A stretch of 64,000 nucleotides of DNA from Poriferisodalis sp965198245. Lineage in GTDB: Bacteria; Actinomycetota; Acidimicrobiia; Acidimicrobiales; Poriferisodalaceae. A program made the position numbers and the translations under genes. The notes beneath the pieces were generated by a model that did no database searches, was not told the origin of the DNA, and worked only from the letters and a program-made list of their open reading frames with translations. The stretch covers positions 1,612,001 to 1,676,000 of the forward strand of contig NZ_OZ240249.1 in NCBI RefSeq assembly GCF_965198245.1, read 5' to 3'. Every line of letters begins with the position of its first letter. The stretch's first letter is position 1. Shown here piece by piece: positions 49,794 to 59,167 of the stretch.

Positions 49794-52526
49794 CTAGCTA
49801 GGGCGGTGGGTTGTGTAGAGGTCCTCCAAGTCGATGACTGACAGGGCATAAGTGCCCCTGTGGTAGGTGGATCCGAACACGGCGATGAAATAGGTGCCGG
49901 ACGTCGGGACTTCGAGCACCAGATGGGCCTCGAGGTGCGAACCGCTGCCGCCGTCGAAGGCACCTGAGATGCGCTGACCATGCGCGTCGTGGAGCCAGAG
50001 TTTGGAGTTGCCCAGCGTGCCGACGCCGCTGCCCTCGCCCTGCGCGTCGATCTGATAGCGCCGACCTCCTTCGAGCTCGACCCGGAACCAGTCCTTGTCG
50101 CCCGCAAGGTCGATGACGCCCGATACCGCCGTACCCGTGACCCACGAGTCGTTGATGTAGATCAGTCCCTCGGTGCCGGTGTCCTGCGCCAGGTCGCCGG
50201 GGGGCAACGTCGTATCCCGCGCTGTCGGTGGCCGAGCCGTGGTGTCGTGCACGCGCAGCCGGTAGTCGCCCGTGCCATTGTCGGAACCGATCGTGACCAG
50301 GTAGCGCCCGCCGGTGCCAGGCGAGAACCAGCGACTGACCCTCCAACCCGGCTCGTGCCAGCACTCGCGCGAACCTGGTCTGCGCTCGTCAGGTGTCTCC
50401 GCCGAAGCGATCCCGTGGATGCAGTTGAAGATGCCTGAACGGTTCCGCTCGTACATCTGGATGTAGTAGGTGTGACCCGCCACGGCATCGATGGCGAACG
50501 TGTCGCGGTCGCCGTGGGTGTTGACGGTGCCCAAGAACTCGTCAACGAACTGGCCGTAGTTGTTGAACTCGAGAGTCAGCGGTTCAACCCCGGGGACGTC
50601 GTCGGGCGGCAAGTCGATCTCGTGGACTTCGACCTCCCAGCTAAGCGGACCGGTTGCATACCGGAAGTGGAACCAGCCCATGTCGCCCACCTCGATGTAG
50701 TGGGTGCCGGTCTCCGTCGGCCGGAAGTTGATGTAGCCGCTGGTATTGGATGTGCCGTATGGGTTGCCGTCGAAGGAATGTGATCCGGTGATGAGCTGCC
50801 CATCCGGGTCGTGCATTCCTGCGATGAAGATCCGGCGCTCGCCGTCCGTCGAGTTGAACGTGCCCTCGATGCGGTAGGCCTGCCCGGCCACCAGGTCAAC
50901 GGCCACCCAGTCGGCATCGTCCTTTCCGCAGAAGTCGTCGCTCGCGCTGCCGCCAACCGCCACGCTGAGCGGCGTCGAGGCGTCCGCAACTGTGTCGGGA
51001 TGCGTTCCGCAGAAGTCCGGAGGCGGCCAGGGCGGCTGCGGCGGGTTGTTGTCTTCATCCTGGCGGGCCGTCACCGGCTCGGACGTTGTCGCGTCAGCGC
51101 TCTTGCCAGCACCCTCGCCGTCTGCGTAGGTCACTGTGGCCCGCAGGTACATGCCCACGTCGTCGACCGTGGGCATGTAGTGATCTTCGGTCTGGCCGTC
51201 GATGGGATCGAAGCTGCCGTCCAGGGCGGCGCTCTCAGACCATTCCCATGTCATGTCATCAGAGGGCCCGTCGACGTCCGACAGGGTCGCCTCGACCATT
51301 GCGCCTTCTTCGGGGGCCATCGGTGCAAGCTCCACCAAGCCGGGTTCATCCACGTTGGTCACATCGACACTGACGGTGTGGAATGTCACGCCTCCGGCGG
51401 TGTCGACGGCTGCGAATTCGAGGTCGTAGTCGGGCACGGTCTCGAAGTCGAGTTCCTCTGCAATCCTGATCTGTTTCGTCGCGGCATCGAGCTCGAATTC
51501 CGATTCGACGCCGGTGAAGAGGAGCGTCACCTCGTGCCCGTCGTAATCGGTCGCTTCAAACGGAGCGCCGATGAGCGTCCCGACCTCGGCATCCTCGGGA
51601 ATGCTGAGTTCCGATGGCGTAGTGACGAACTGGGGCGGGTTGTTGACGCCGTCGTTGTCGGCGATCACGATCGTCTTTCGGTCGGTCGGGATCACCGTGT
51701 CGCCGATGTCGAGCGGCTGCGGCAGGGGGGACTCGAAGTACAAGACGAACGTCTCGCCCGGCTCGTCCTCGGTGTCGTCGGTGATCTCAATCTCGATCTC
51801 GCCGGTCAACGTGTAGTCGCCGGAGGAGTCGACCGTGAACGAACCGACCTCGAACGTGAAGACCCGGGATTGGAATCCGAAATCCGCAGTCGGGTCCGCG
51901 GTCACCGGCGCTGTCGTATAAAGGAACGCCACACCCTCATGGAGCCCATTGACATCTTCGAAGGTCCCGGGCGTATTGCCATCGTGTACCCGGATGAAGA
52001 ACGGGACGGTCACACTGCCCGCGGCCTCGCTGACGTGCACGGTAGAGGCATCCCAGGAGACCGTGATCGGCACGTCGTCGTCGATCAGCGCCGTCTGTGC
52101 CTCTGATTCAGAGCCAACCTCGTACGTTGCCTCGCTGTCAGCGATCGTGATCGTCACGACGCCCACGGGTTCGACCACCAGATCGTTGACGATGATGAAG
52201 TCGAAGCTGTACGACGCCTCGCCAGCGGGGATCGTCTCGGTGAACGACCGCTCGATCGCGTCGGTGAAGACCACCCCGGTCTGCCGGGAGTCGAGCTGCA
52301 CCTCGAGATTGTTCGCCGGGACCGGGCTGGCGTGGAGCGTGAAGCTCATGGGGCCGTCGGGTTCGTTGTGAGTGGTCGCCCCGGCCGTGATCGTGACGGT
52401 AGGGACCACCTCTTGCCGGGCCCCGTTGTCCGCTGCCTCTGCGGGGGCCGACGGAAGAAAGAGCACCAGCAACAGAGCGCTCGCACCGGCGAGCAAGCGG
52501 CTAGCTGAAGACCTCCTTGTCTTCAT
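49794..52526 (-). CDS. Secreted Calx-beta / cadherin / PPC multidomain protein
   Basis: About 910 residues. ATG 52526 has a perfect AGGAGG and opens a signal peptide (MKTRRSSASRLLAGASALLL, ending APAEA). Two Calx-beta-like domains follow (about 40-290; AQTALIDDD and KTIVIADNDG endings). Then come a cadherin-like repeat (NPPQFVTTPSELSIPEDAEV) and an Ig-like block. The C-terminal half has several PPC-type domains with the DKDWFRVELEGGRRYQID pattern (DADWVAVDL, DRDTFAIDA, DKDWFRVEL). No sorting signal or membrane anchor is visible. A calcium-binding adhesion or matrix protein is likely. The upstream 150 bases are AT-rich with a CTGTAATG direct repeat, presumably the promoter. Confidence 0.85.
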   Translation of the reverse strand: MKTRRSSASRLLAGASALLLVLFLPSAPAEAADNGARQEVVPTVTITAGATTHNEPDGPMSFTLHASPVPANNLEVQLDSRQTGVVFTDAIERSFTETIPAGEASYSFDFIIVNDLVVEPVGVVTITIADSEATYEVGSESEAQTALIDDDVPITVSWDASTVHVSEAAGSVTVPFFIRVHDGNTPGTFEDVNGLHEGVAFLYTTAPVTADPTADFGFQSRVFTFEVGSFTVDSSGDYTLTGEIEIEITDDTEDEPGETFVLYFESPLPQPLDIGDTVIPTDRKTIVIADNDGVNNPPQFVTTPSELSIPEDAEVGTLIGAPFEATDYDGHEVTLLFTGVESEFELDAATKQIRIAEELDFETVPDYDLEFAAVDTAGGVTFHTVSVDVTNVDEPGLVELAPMAPEEGAMVEATLSDVDGPSDDMTWEWSESAALDGSFDPIDGQTEDHYMPTVDDVGMYLRATVTYADGEGAGKSADATTSEPVTARQDEDNNPPQPPWPPPDFCGTHPDTVADASTPLSVAVGGSASDDFCGKDDADWVAVDLVAGQAYRIEGTFNSTDGERRIFIAGMHDPDGQLITGSHSFDGNPYGTSNTSGYINFRPTETGTHYIEVGDMGWFHFRYATGPLSWEVEVHEIDLPPDDVPGVEPLTLEFNNYGQFVDEFLGTVNTHGDRDTFAIDAVAGHTYYIQMYERNRSGIFNCIHGIASAETPDERRPGSRECWHEPGWRVSRWFSPGTGGRYLVTIGSDNGTGDYRLRVHDTTARPPTARDTTLPPGDLAQDTGTEGLIYINDSWVTGTAVSGVIDLAGDKDWFRVELEGGRRYQIDAQGEGSGVGTLGNSKLWLHDAHGQRISGAFDGGSGSHLEAHLVLEVPTSGTYFIAVFGSTYHRGTYALSVIDLEDLYTTHRPS

Positions 52527-52750
52527 TTTGCAGTCCTCCTGTAATGGTTCTGTAATGAAACGTACGACGCACTTTCGGCGCCACATCGTCAGGAGGGCTA
52601 TGAATTTGGCGAAATTTCGGTAACAAATCGGCCAATTGATGGCTTATGTCGCTGAATTTCCTGTCATTTGAAGCCAGCGGCTGGCCCGGGACCGGACCAC
52701 GGCCGACCTGCCGGCATGTGGCGAGCTAACGCCAAGCACTGGGTCTGATG

Positions 52751-52776
52751 GTTCGCTTGGCTAACGCCAAGCGAAC
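52751..52776 (-). terminator. Hairpin over the NUDIX stop codon
   Basis: GTTCGCTTGGC and GCCAAGCGAAC form a perfect 11-bp stem with a TAAC loop. The stop codon TAG of the NUDIX gene is at its centre. It probably ends that transcript. There is no T-run. Confidence 0.6.
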
Positions 52777-53546
52777 ACTGGCTGTTCGAGCTCGTCGACC
52801 CGGGTGTTGAGGCCGTCGTAGGCGACTGCTCGGAACTGGTAGAGCACGGCGCCGGTGGGTGCGTGGATCAGGTCGCCGCCGATGGGAATCTGGACGACGG
52901 GGCGATCGCTCTCGGGGATGCTCACGAATCGCGGCGAGTCATCGCGGGTCAGCTCGCGCATCGAGACTCGGTGTAACGACGCCACCTCGGCGGGGTTCGC
53001 TACCGGATCACGGTCGTCCGACAGCCAGAACACGAAGGGGCTGATGACATAGCCCGAGCGGGTGGGGTAGTCATCGAGGCGGCCCAGCAGATCGTCGCTC
53101 GTGAGCTCCAAGCCGACTTCCTCGGCGGCTTCCCGCATGGCAGCTTCGAGTGCCGTCTCGCCGTCATCGACTCGCCCACCGGGCAGCGCCCACTGGCCGC
53201 CATGGCCGCGCAGGTGCGAGCCCCGCCGGGTGAGCAGCACTGCAGCGCCCCCCGCAGTTCCCTCGACATCGCCGGTGAGCGTGGGGTCGTTCTCCGCGCC
53301 GGGGATGTCGGCGAGCATCTCACGACGCTGCTCGGCGTTTATGCCGCCCATGACCGGATCAGCTCGGTGCCGCTCGGCGTCACTGTCGAGCACGATCACC
53401 GCCACGGCTGCGTGCTTGCGCCCCTCACCGGGGTGCTGGCGCACGTCGTGACGAGCCAGGTTCGCCGTCAGCCGATCCCGGAGCATGTCATCGTGCGCGA
53501 TCTCGCCAGCCGCGGGCTCAGTCGGCATAGCCGGAGAGTCTGGCAT
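52761..53546 (-). CDS. NUDIX hydrolase (CoA-pyrophosphatase-like)
   Basis: About 261 residues. The Nudix box is complete: GGRVDDGETALEAAMREAAE, then EVGL. It is preceded by GGQWALPGG and followed by SGYVISPFVFWL. The overall form, with VLLTRRGSHLRGHGGQ before the box, suits CoA or ADP-ribose pyrophosphatases. ATG 53546 (MPDSPAMPTEP) is preferred; the gene is divergent from the monooxygenase gene, 49 bases away. Confidence 0.88.
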   Translation of the reverse strand: MPDSPAMPTEPAAGEIAHDDMLRDRLTANLARHDVRQHPGEGRKHAAVAVIVLDSDAERHRADPVMGGINAEQRREMLADIPGAENDPTLTGDVEGTAGGAAVLLTRRGSHLRGHGGQWALPGGRVDDGETALEAAMREAAEEVGLELTSDDLLGRLDDYPTRSGYVISPFVFWLSDDRDPVANPAEVASLHRVSMRELTRDDSPRFVSIPESDRPVVQIPIGGDLIHAPTGAVLYQFRAVAYDGLNTRVDELEQPVFAWR

Positions 53547-53595
53547 CCCGCCGACCCGGCCCGCCGGTCGGCGGGACTCTCTACGATCGCTAGGC

Positions 53596-54951
53596 GTGAA
53601 TGCGCAACGCCAGATCGTGCTGGTGGGCTTCCTGCAGGCGCAGAACTGCACGACGATCCCTGCGGCTTGGCGGCATCCCCAGGCTCGCCATGACGTGACC
53701 AGCTTCGATTACTACCGACACATCGGCGAAGTGCTCGAAGCCGGCTGCTTCGACCTCGGTTTCTTCGACGACCGGCTCGCGATGCCCGACATGTTCGGCG
53801 GCGACCATCGGCACACCGTCGAGGCGGGCATCCGCTGCGTCAAGCTCGACCCGGTCACGGTGCTGACGGCAATGGGCATGGCCACCGATCGGCTCGGCTT
53901 GGGAGCGACATACTCGACGACCTACTACGAACCGTTCCACGTGGCCCGGGTATTCGCCACGCTCGACCATCTCACCGGCGGGCGCGCAGCGTGGAACGTT
54001 GTCACGTCGGTGAACGACAACGAAGCGCGCAATATGGGCCTGGCCCAAGCGCCCGCGCACGATGAGCGCTACGACCGTGCCGACGAGTTCATGGAGGTGG
54101 TGCACGGCCACTGGGACACCTGGGAGGCCGATGCCATTGCAGCGGACCGTGCAGCAGGGCTGTATGCGCACGGCGACCAAGTGCACCGGCTTGACCACCG
54201 GGGCCGCTGGTTCTCGTCGCGGGGGCCGTTCACCGTGCCGCGCACGCCGCAAGGCCATCCGGTGGTCATCCAGGCCGGCCAGAGCGGTCGGGGCACCACC
54301 TTCGCCGCCCGCTGGGGCGAGCTGCTGTTCGTGACTCACGTGCGGCTGGATGCAGCTACCCAGCACTACGCCTCGGTGAAGTCGCAGATCGAGGCCTTGG
54401 GGAGAGATCCCGACCAGGTGAAGATCACGAACCTGACGTTCCCCGTGGTGGGCCGCACGATGGCCGAGGCCGAAGACCGCCGCGCCGCCTACGACGAGCT
54501 GCCGACGCTGGTGGACGACCTGTCGCTGCTGTCGGAGGGGCTGAACTTCGACTTCGCCAGCCGCGACCTAGATGAGCCGCTGTCCGACGACGACCTCGAT
54601 GCCATGACCGGCATCCAGGGCATCCGCAACCAGGTGTTGCAGATCACCGGACGAGCCAATCCCACGGTGCGAGACTTCGTGCAGGTGTCGGGGCGGGGTC
54701 GGTTGGCGCATCCCACTGTCGGAGGCCCCATCGAGCTGGCCGACTACTTCGAGGAATGGTTCGCTGAGCGTGCCGTCGACGGGTTCGTGATCGCCGGGAC
54801 GCACATGCCGGGGGCCTTCGAGGACTTCGTCGAGCTGGTCGTGCCCGAACTGCAGCGCCGCGGCCTCTTCCGCACCGAGTACGACGGCACCACGCTGCGG
54901 GACCACCTCCGCTTGAGTGTCCCCACGCCGGGAGCCTGGCGTTTGGCATAG
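53596..54951 (+). CDS. NtaA/SnaA/DszA-type flavin-dependent monooxygenase
   Basis: About 451 residues of the two-component flavin monooxygenase branch of the luciferase superfamily. It has VGFLQAQNCTTIPAAWRHPQ, then LGATYSTTYYEPFHVARVFA and DHLTGGRAAWNVVTSVNDNE, the signature of this branch. PVVIQAGQSGRGTTFAARW follows. Such enzymes oxidise nitrilotriacetate, sulphones or xenobiotics with FMNH2 from a separate reductase; none is adjacent. GTG 53596 is the start. Confidence 0.92.
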   Translation: MNAQRQIVLVGFLQAQNCTTIPAAWRHPQARHDVTSFDYYRHIGEVLEAGCFDLGFFDDRLAMPDMFGGDHRHTVEAGIRCVKLDPVTVLTAMGMATDRLGLGATYSTTYYEPFHVARVFATLDHLTGGRAAWNVVTSVNDNEARNMGLAQAPAHDERYDRADEFMEVVHGHWDTWEADAIAADRAAGLYAHGDQVHRLDHRGRWFSSRGPFTVPRTPQGHPVVIQAGQSGRGTTFAARWGELLFVTHVRLDAATQHYASVKSQIEALGRDPDQVKITNLTFPVVGRTMAEAEDRRAAYDELPTLVDDLSLLSEGLNFDFASRDLDEPLSDDDLDAMTGIQGIRNQVLQITGRANPTVRDFVQVSGRGRLAHPTVGGPIELADYFEEWFAERAVDGFVIAGTHMPGAFEDFVELVVPELQRRGLFRTEYDGTTLRDHLRLSVPTPGAWRLA

Positions 54952-54969
54952 GCGCCGCCTCGACGGCCA

Positions 54970-55042
54970 CGACTCTGCGCAGAAATGCCGCCACAGACGG
55001 CAAATTTGCGCAAAGAATCGTGACAGCGGCGTTTCGAGACGC
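54970..55042. repeat. Dispersed intergenic repeat, copy 2
   Basis: Second copy of the element at 30294-30366. Its core, TGCGCAGAAATGCCGCCACA then GACGGCAAATTTGCGCAAAG, differs at only a few places from copy 1. It lies between the stops of two convergent genes. The near-palindromic arms would let the RNA fold in either direction. Confidence 0.8.
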
Positions 55043-55061
55043 CGTCTCTCGGCGCGTCTGC

Positions 55062-57053
55062 TCAGCCGAAGAAGGTCCGGGCGTGTGCGGCCAGGTCAGT
55101 TGCAGTTGCGGTGTGGATGTTGCCGAGAGCGGTCACCTGGTTGAGCGCATCGTCGAGCACCGGAGCCCGGAAAGGTTGGCCAGCGAGCCAGGGCCGCAGC
55201 GTCAGCATTAGCAGCCGGCCGCCGGCAGGGTGCTCGGCGCCGTCACGGTGCATGCGGGCTGCAGCGCCGGAGATGATTCCGCGCCAGCTGTCCAGCGATG
55301 CCCGGCGGTGCCACAGCGCAAACTCGTCATCGGCTTCGAGGAACAGCGGCAGCGACACCATCGGCGCTGTAGCAGGCGATCGGTCAGTCCCCTCCAAGGC
55401 ACCGTCGGTGGACATGAGATACGGCTGCTCGTCGTTGGGCCAGTCGAGCACGGTGTCAATGCCGGCTTCGGCCAGCAGCGCCGGGGTGCGGAACGACTCG
55501 ACGCCTTCGGCGGAGAACCAGGTAGTGGGCCGAGTCCCGGCCGCGCCCTCGATGGCGTCGAGGCATTGCGCGATGGCGGCCCGCTCGTCGGCCTCGGAGT
55601 TCTTCGAGGTGATGAGTCGGGTGGCTGCGATGCCCCGCCCAGCGATCTCGCAGCCCCGTTCGACCAAGTAGGACGCCAACCAGCCGTAGTGCTCGGCGGT
55701 CAACGCGTCGACAGCGACGGTGGCGGCGATGCCATGGCGTTCCAGCACGTCGAGCAAGCGGAAAATGCCGACCCGGTGGCCGTACTCGCGGATCGTGAGC
55801 TGCGGGTAGTCCGGAGCCGGCAGGCGAGCCAGCCCACCGCTGCGGCGGCGCAGCGAATACGCGTCCGGCGGCGGCTCCCACTCGACGTGTTCGAGAACGA
55901 TGACCGCGCCAACGGCAAGAGGGCTCTGGTTCGGCCATTCGAAGGGGGCCCGGCTCGGCAGCGGCGACCAGTCGTAGTAGGGGTGGTCCATGCCGTGCTG
56001 ATGATGGGCGGGGCCGAACTCGAAGGGGGCCTGCAGCGCTGCTACGGGGCGTGGGCTCGGGGCCGAAGCCGCTGCCACGCGCGGTCGCGAAGGCAGCGGT
56101 TCAGGCGGGACAGGCTCGTGGGCGGCGAAGTCGTCATAGTGATGGTCGATGAAATGCTGCGCAATCTGGCTGGCAGTGGTCTGCCACACGTCGTCGTGGC
56201 CCATCAGGTACTCGAGCATCGCCGCAAGCCCGTCGATCCGGTGCGGCATGCCCATCAGGTAGGGATGCAGTGCCACGCACATCACCCGGCCGCCGGCAGC
56301 GTCGTTGGCTTCACGGCGCAGCACGTCGAGCTGGGCTCGCGCTATGGACACGAAGTCGTCGGTGTCGTAGTGCTGGGTGAACACCGGCACGTCGTTCAGC
56401 TCCATCGAGTACGGCACCGACACGAGCCGCTGGCCGCTGCGGGTTGCCAGCGGCACGGGTTGATCGTCGTGGAACCAGTCAGCGTGGTAGATCAACCCCG
56501 CTTCGGCCATGAGGTCCGGCGTGAGGGCCGTGTTCGACACCGCCGGGCCCAGCATGCCGCGCAGCTGTTGACCGGCGTGGCTGCGCAACGCCTCAATGCA
56601 CTCGATGTAGAAGGTCCGCTCGGCGGTCTCGTTAATCGAGGAGATGTAGCGGGTGTTGTAGATGCCGTGGGACATGATTTCCCACCCGCGCTCGACCATG
56701 GCTGCGCCGACTTCGGGGTAGTGGTCGAACACGGCCAGATTCGTCGAGGCCGTGGCGACCACTCCGTAGCGGTCGAGCACGTCAAGCATTCTCCAGAAGC
56801 CGACCCGGTTGCCGTAGTCGCGGTATCCATACCCCTGCACGTCGGGGTGCGGTGACCGTGTCCACGTGTTGCGTTGCGGGTCTCGCGGCGGCAGGTACTC
56901 GTAGTGTTCGACGTTCGGGGCGATCCACAACGCCACCCGAGCATCGTTCGGCCAGCGAATCCGTGGCCGGTCCACGATCGGCAGGTACCTCACCCGGTGC
57001 GGAGGCAAGCTTTCTGGCAGTGGTGCGATCAGGCCAGATGCCGTGTTGTCCAT
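55062..57053 (-). CDS. Tandem polysaccharide deacetylase-family (NodB/PuuE) protein
   Basis: 663 residues in two homologous halves. The first (about 30-310) is an allantoinase/PuuE-like deacetylase: VEHYEYLPP, GYRDYGNRVGFWRMLDVLDR, ERGWEIMSHGIYNT and HPYLMGMPHRI. The second (about 360-660) repeats this layout: EYGHRVGIFRLLDVLERHGI, VERGCEIAGRGIAATR and LRPWLAGQPFRA. The His of SHG and of HPYLxGxPHR, expected as metal ligands or catalytic residues, are lost in the second half. Only the first domain looks active. A small-molecule or sugar amide is the expected substrate. Confidence 0.85.
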   Translation of the reverse strand: MDNTASGLIAPLPESLPPHRVRYLPIVDRPRIRWPNDARVALWIAPNVEHYEYLPPRDPQRNTWTRSPHPDVQGYGYRDYGNRVGFWRMLDVLDRYGVVATASTNLAVFDHYPEVGAAMVERGWEIMSHGIYNTRYISSINETAERTFYIECIEALRSHAGQQLRGMLGPAVSNTALTPDLMAEAGLIYHADWFHDDQPVPLATRSGQRLVSVPYSMELNDVPVFTQHYDTDDFVSIARAQLDVLRREANDAAGGRVMCVALHPYLMGMPHRIDGLAAMLEYLMGHDDVWQTTASQIAQHFIDHHYDDFAAHEPVPPEPLPSRPRVAAASAPSPRPVAALQAPFEFGPAHHQHGMDHPYYDWSPLPSRAPFEWPNQSPLAVGAVIVLEHVEWEPPPDAYSLRRRSGGLARLPAPDYPQLTIREYGHRVGIFRLLDVLERHGIAATVAVDALTAEHYGWLASYLVERGCEIAGRGIAATRLITSKNSEADERAAIAQCLDAIEGAAGTRPTTWFSAEGVESFRTPALLAEAGIDTVLDWPNDEQPYLMSTDGALEGTDRSPATAPMVSLPLFLEADDEFALWHRRASLDSWRGIISGAAARMHRDGAEHPAGGRLLMLTLRPWLAGQPFRAPVLDDALNQVTALGNIHTATATDLAAHARTFFG

Positions 57054-57116
57054 GCACCGACGCTAGAACAGCCCGCCGTTCGCTCCCGGTGAATGCGGCC
57101 GGCGTAACATCTGACC

Positions 57117-58073
57117 GTGGCTGACGAGAGGATGCGACCTCGACCGGCATTGCCACCAGGACACGTGCGGCCCGAGTGGCACGGCCGACCGCTCGCGCCC
57201 GGCGAACTTCGCCGGATTCCCGATCTGATTCGGGATACGTTCGCGCTCATTGGACGGCGCTGGCGACCGTTCGGGGAATACGTGCTGATAGGAGCAGCGG
57301 GCTACATCGTGGCGTTCGTGATGCTGTTCTTGGGCCTGAACGCGCTCTTCGGCGGGCAGTTCTTCGCCAAGATCGACGAACTGACCGATCCCTTGGGCGG
57401 TACGACTGTGGACTTCGGTGAGTGGCTGGAGTCCTTCGACGTCACGCCCACGGCGTTGGCAATCGTCTTGCTCATCGCCTTCGGCCTCGCGAGCTCGATC
57501 GGTTTCTTGGTGCAGGACATCGCCATCACCCGGATGGCACTCGACGATGTCGATGGGCGAGAACTCAACTTCGCCAGGACCCTCTCTGCGTCATTCCGTC
57601 GAATGCCGAAGATCTTTGCCATCTCACTCTTGCTGGGATTCGTCATGGGCTTGGCCGGGTGCGGTGTATGCGTCTTCCTCGCTTTGATCGCGCCTGCGCT
57701 CGCCATCCTCTGGGCGCTGGCTTTCGTAGCTGCCGCTGTGGTGTTCTTCCCGCTGATCGGAATTTATTTCGTGATGGCGTATGTCGAACCCCGCATTCCC
57801 TCGCCCCGCCGTTGGTGGAGTCTGATGCGGGGTCGCAAGGCAGCGATTTGGGGGCGGGTGTTCCTGCTCTCGCTCGTCGCTTGCGGAGTGGGATTCGCAG
57901 TCTCGTTGGCGCTGAGCGCGCTGCCGCTTCCTGCTTTGTACGGCGATCTCATCGTCAATGTTGTCGTCACTCCGCTCTTCTTTGTGGTGGGAGCAGTGGC
58001 GCATCTGCTGATCTACGCGGACCTCATCACCGCAGAACAGCAGCCGACCATCGACGCGGAGTCGCTGAGTTAA
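57117..58073 (+). CDS. Multi-pass membrane protein, first of three paralogues
   Basis: 318 residues. A cytoplasmic N-terminus (RPRPALPPGHVRPE) leads to the shared block ELRRIPDLIRDTFALIGRRW. About six membrane helices follow, including AAGYIVAFVMLFLGLNALF and AIVLLIAFGLASSIGFLV. A shared YVEPRIPSPRRWWSLMRGRK loop lies between helices 4 and 5. The layout is like the membrane domain found in some glycerophosphodiesterases. GTG 57117. Function unknown. Confidence 0.75.
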   Translation: MADERMRPRPALPPGHVRPEWHGRPLAPGELRRIPDLIRDTFALIGRRWRPFGEYVLIGAAGYIVAFVMLFLGLNALFGGQFFAKIDELTDPLGGTTVDFGEWLESFDVTPTALAIVLLIAFGLASSIGFLVQDIAITRMALDDVDGRELNFARTLSASFRRMPKIFAISLLLGFVMGLAGCGVCVFLALIAPALAILWALAFVAAAVVFFPLIGIYFVMAYVEPRIPSPRRWWSLMRGRKAAIWGRVFLLSLVACGVGFAVSLALSALPLPALYGDLIVNVVVTPLFFVVGAVAHLLIYADLITAEQQPTIDAESLS

Positions 58074-58150
58074 CGCTGGCGGGTCGACTACGGATTGACT
58101 CCGTATCGACCCCTGCCGTTGGCTGGCGACCATTTCGTTAGCTTCGCTTC

Positions 58151-59158
58151 GTGCCATTCGGGCGGCCACCTCAGCCGGAGACGCCGCAGGTCATCCGCCA
58201 GATTCCACTGGCCGAGCCCGCCGACCCGGTCGAAGACGTCGATGATCCGCCCGTCGATCCGCCTGAAGCGTTCTTCTGGACCACGCCCGCGGAGCCTGAG
58301 CCGGGAACGCTTCGCCCAATCCCCGCCCTCATCGGCGACACGTTCCGGTTCGCCCTCCGGAACTGGCGCAACGTGATCGTTGTGTCACTGCCTGCCCTTG
58401 TGGCCCTGACGCTCGTGTGGCGCGTATATGGCTGGGCATACGAGCCCGTCTTCGATGACAGTCGCAGTACCGAATACGGATTGCGTCTGACATCGGCGAG
58501 CACGTTCTCCTTGGTGGCGATGGCGATCGGCAGCTACCTCTTCAGCACTGCCGTGGTTCATCTCGTCATGCAGCGAGAACGTGGCGGGATGTCGAAACCC
58601 GGCCCGGCCCTGCGGTTGGCCGTGCGCAGGCTTCCGAGAGTGATCACCGTCAATCTCGTTTACGGCGTACTCGTGGCGATCGTTTTGGGGCCGCTATTGA
58701 CCTTGCTGCTGGTGATGTTCCTCTTCGAACGAGACCTGCTGGCGTTGTTGCCCTGGGCATATCTCGCAGCAGGAATCGTCGCCTATGCCGCCCCGCAGAT
58801 CAACGTCTACTTCACAGCAATCAAGGTCGAGGACCAGCGGCCGAAGTTCCGCCGGGCACGGCAGCTTGTCGACGGTCAGCGCGCTGCCGCGTTGGGACGG
58901 GTGCTGTTGTGCCAATTCGTCCGCGTCGCTTTCAAGGCGGCATCGGGGATTTTCGTGCTCAAGGTCGATTCGTTCGCCTGGTTCGGATTCGGTGTCGTCA
59001 ACATTGTCGTGACGACCACGCTCCTGACGACGGCCTTCACCCTCTTGTACGTGGACTTGGCGGGCATCTCGACTGAGGACCGGGTCGTTGACAATGACCC
59101 GGCATTGCATCAGGAGTCGGCGGGAGGCGAGGAAGTTCCCGTGCAGCAGCCGACCTAG
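58151..59158 (+). CDS. Multi-pass membrane protein, second paralogue
   Basis: 335 residues. An acidic, Pro-rich N-terminus (LAEPADPVEDVDDPPVDPPE) precedes GTLRPIPALIGDTFRFALRN, matching the block of the first paralogue. About six helices follow, among them LVAIVLGPLLTLLLVMFLF. The loop QINVYFTAIKVEDQRPKFRR stands where the others have YVEPxxPSxRRW. GTG 58151. It follows the first paralogue by 77 bases. Function unknown. Confidence 0.72.
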   Translation: MPFGRPPQPETPQVIRQIPLAEPADPVEDVDDPPVDPPEAFFWTTPAEPEPGTLRPIPALIGDTFRFALRNWRNVIVVSLPALVALTLVWRVYGWAYEPVFDDSRSTEYGLRLTSASTFSLVAMAIGSYLFSTAVVHLVMQRERGGMSKPGPALRLAVRRLPRVITVNLVYGVLVAIVLGPLLTLLLVMFLFERDLLALLPWAYLAAGIVAYAAPQINVYFTAIKVEDQRPKFRRARQLVDGQRAAALGRVLLCQFVRVAFKAASGIFVLKVDSFAWFGFGVVNIVVTTTLLTTAFTLLYVDLAGISTEDRVVDNDPALHQESAGGEEVPVQQPT

Positions 59159-59167
59159 CATCTCGCC

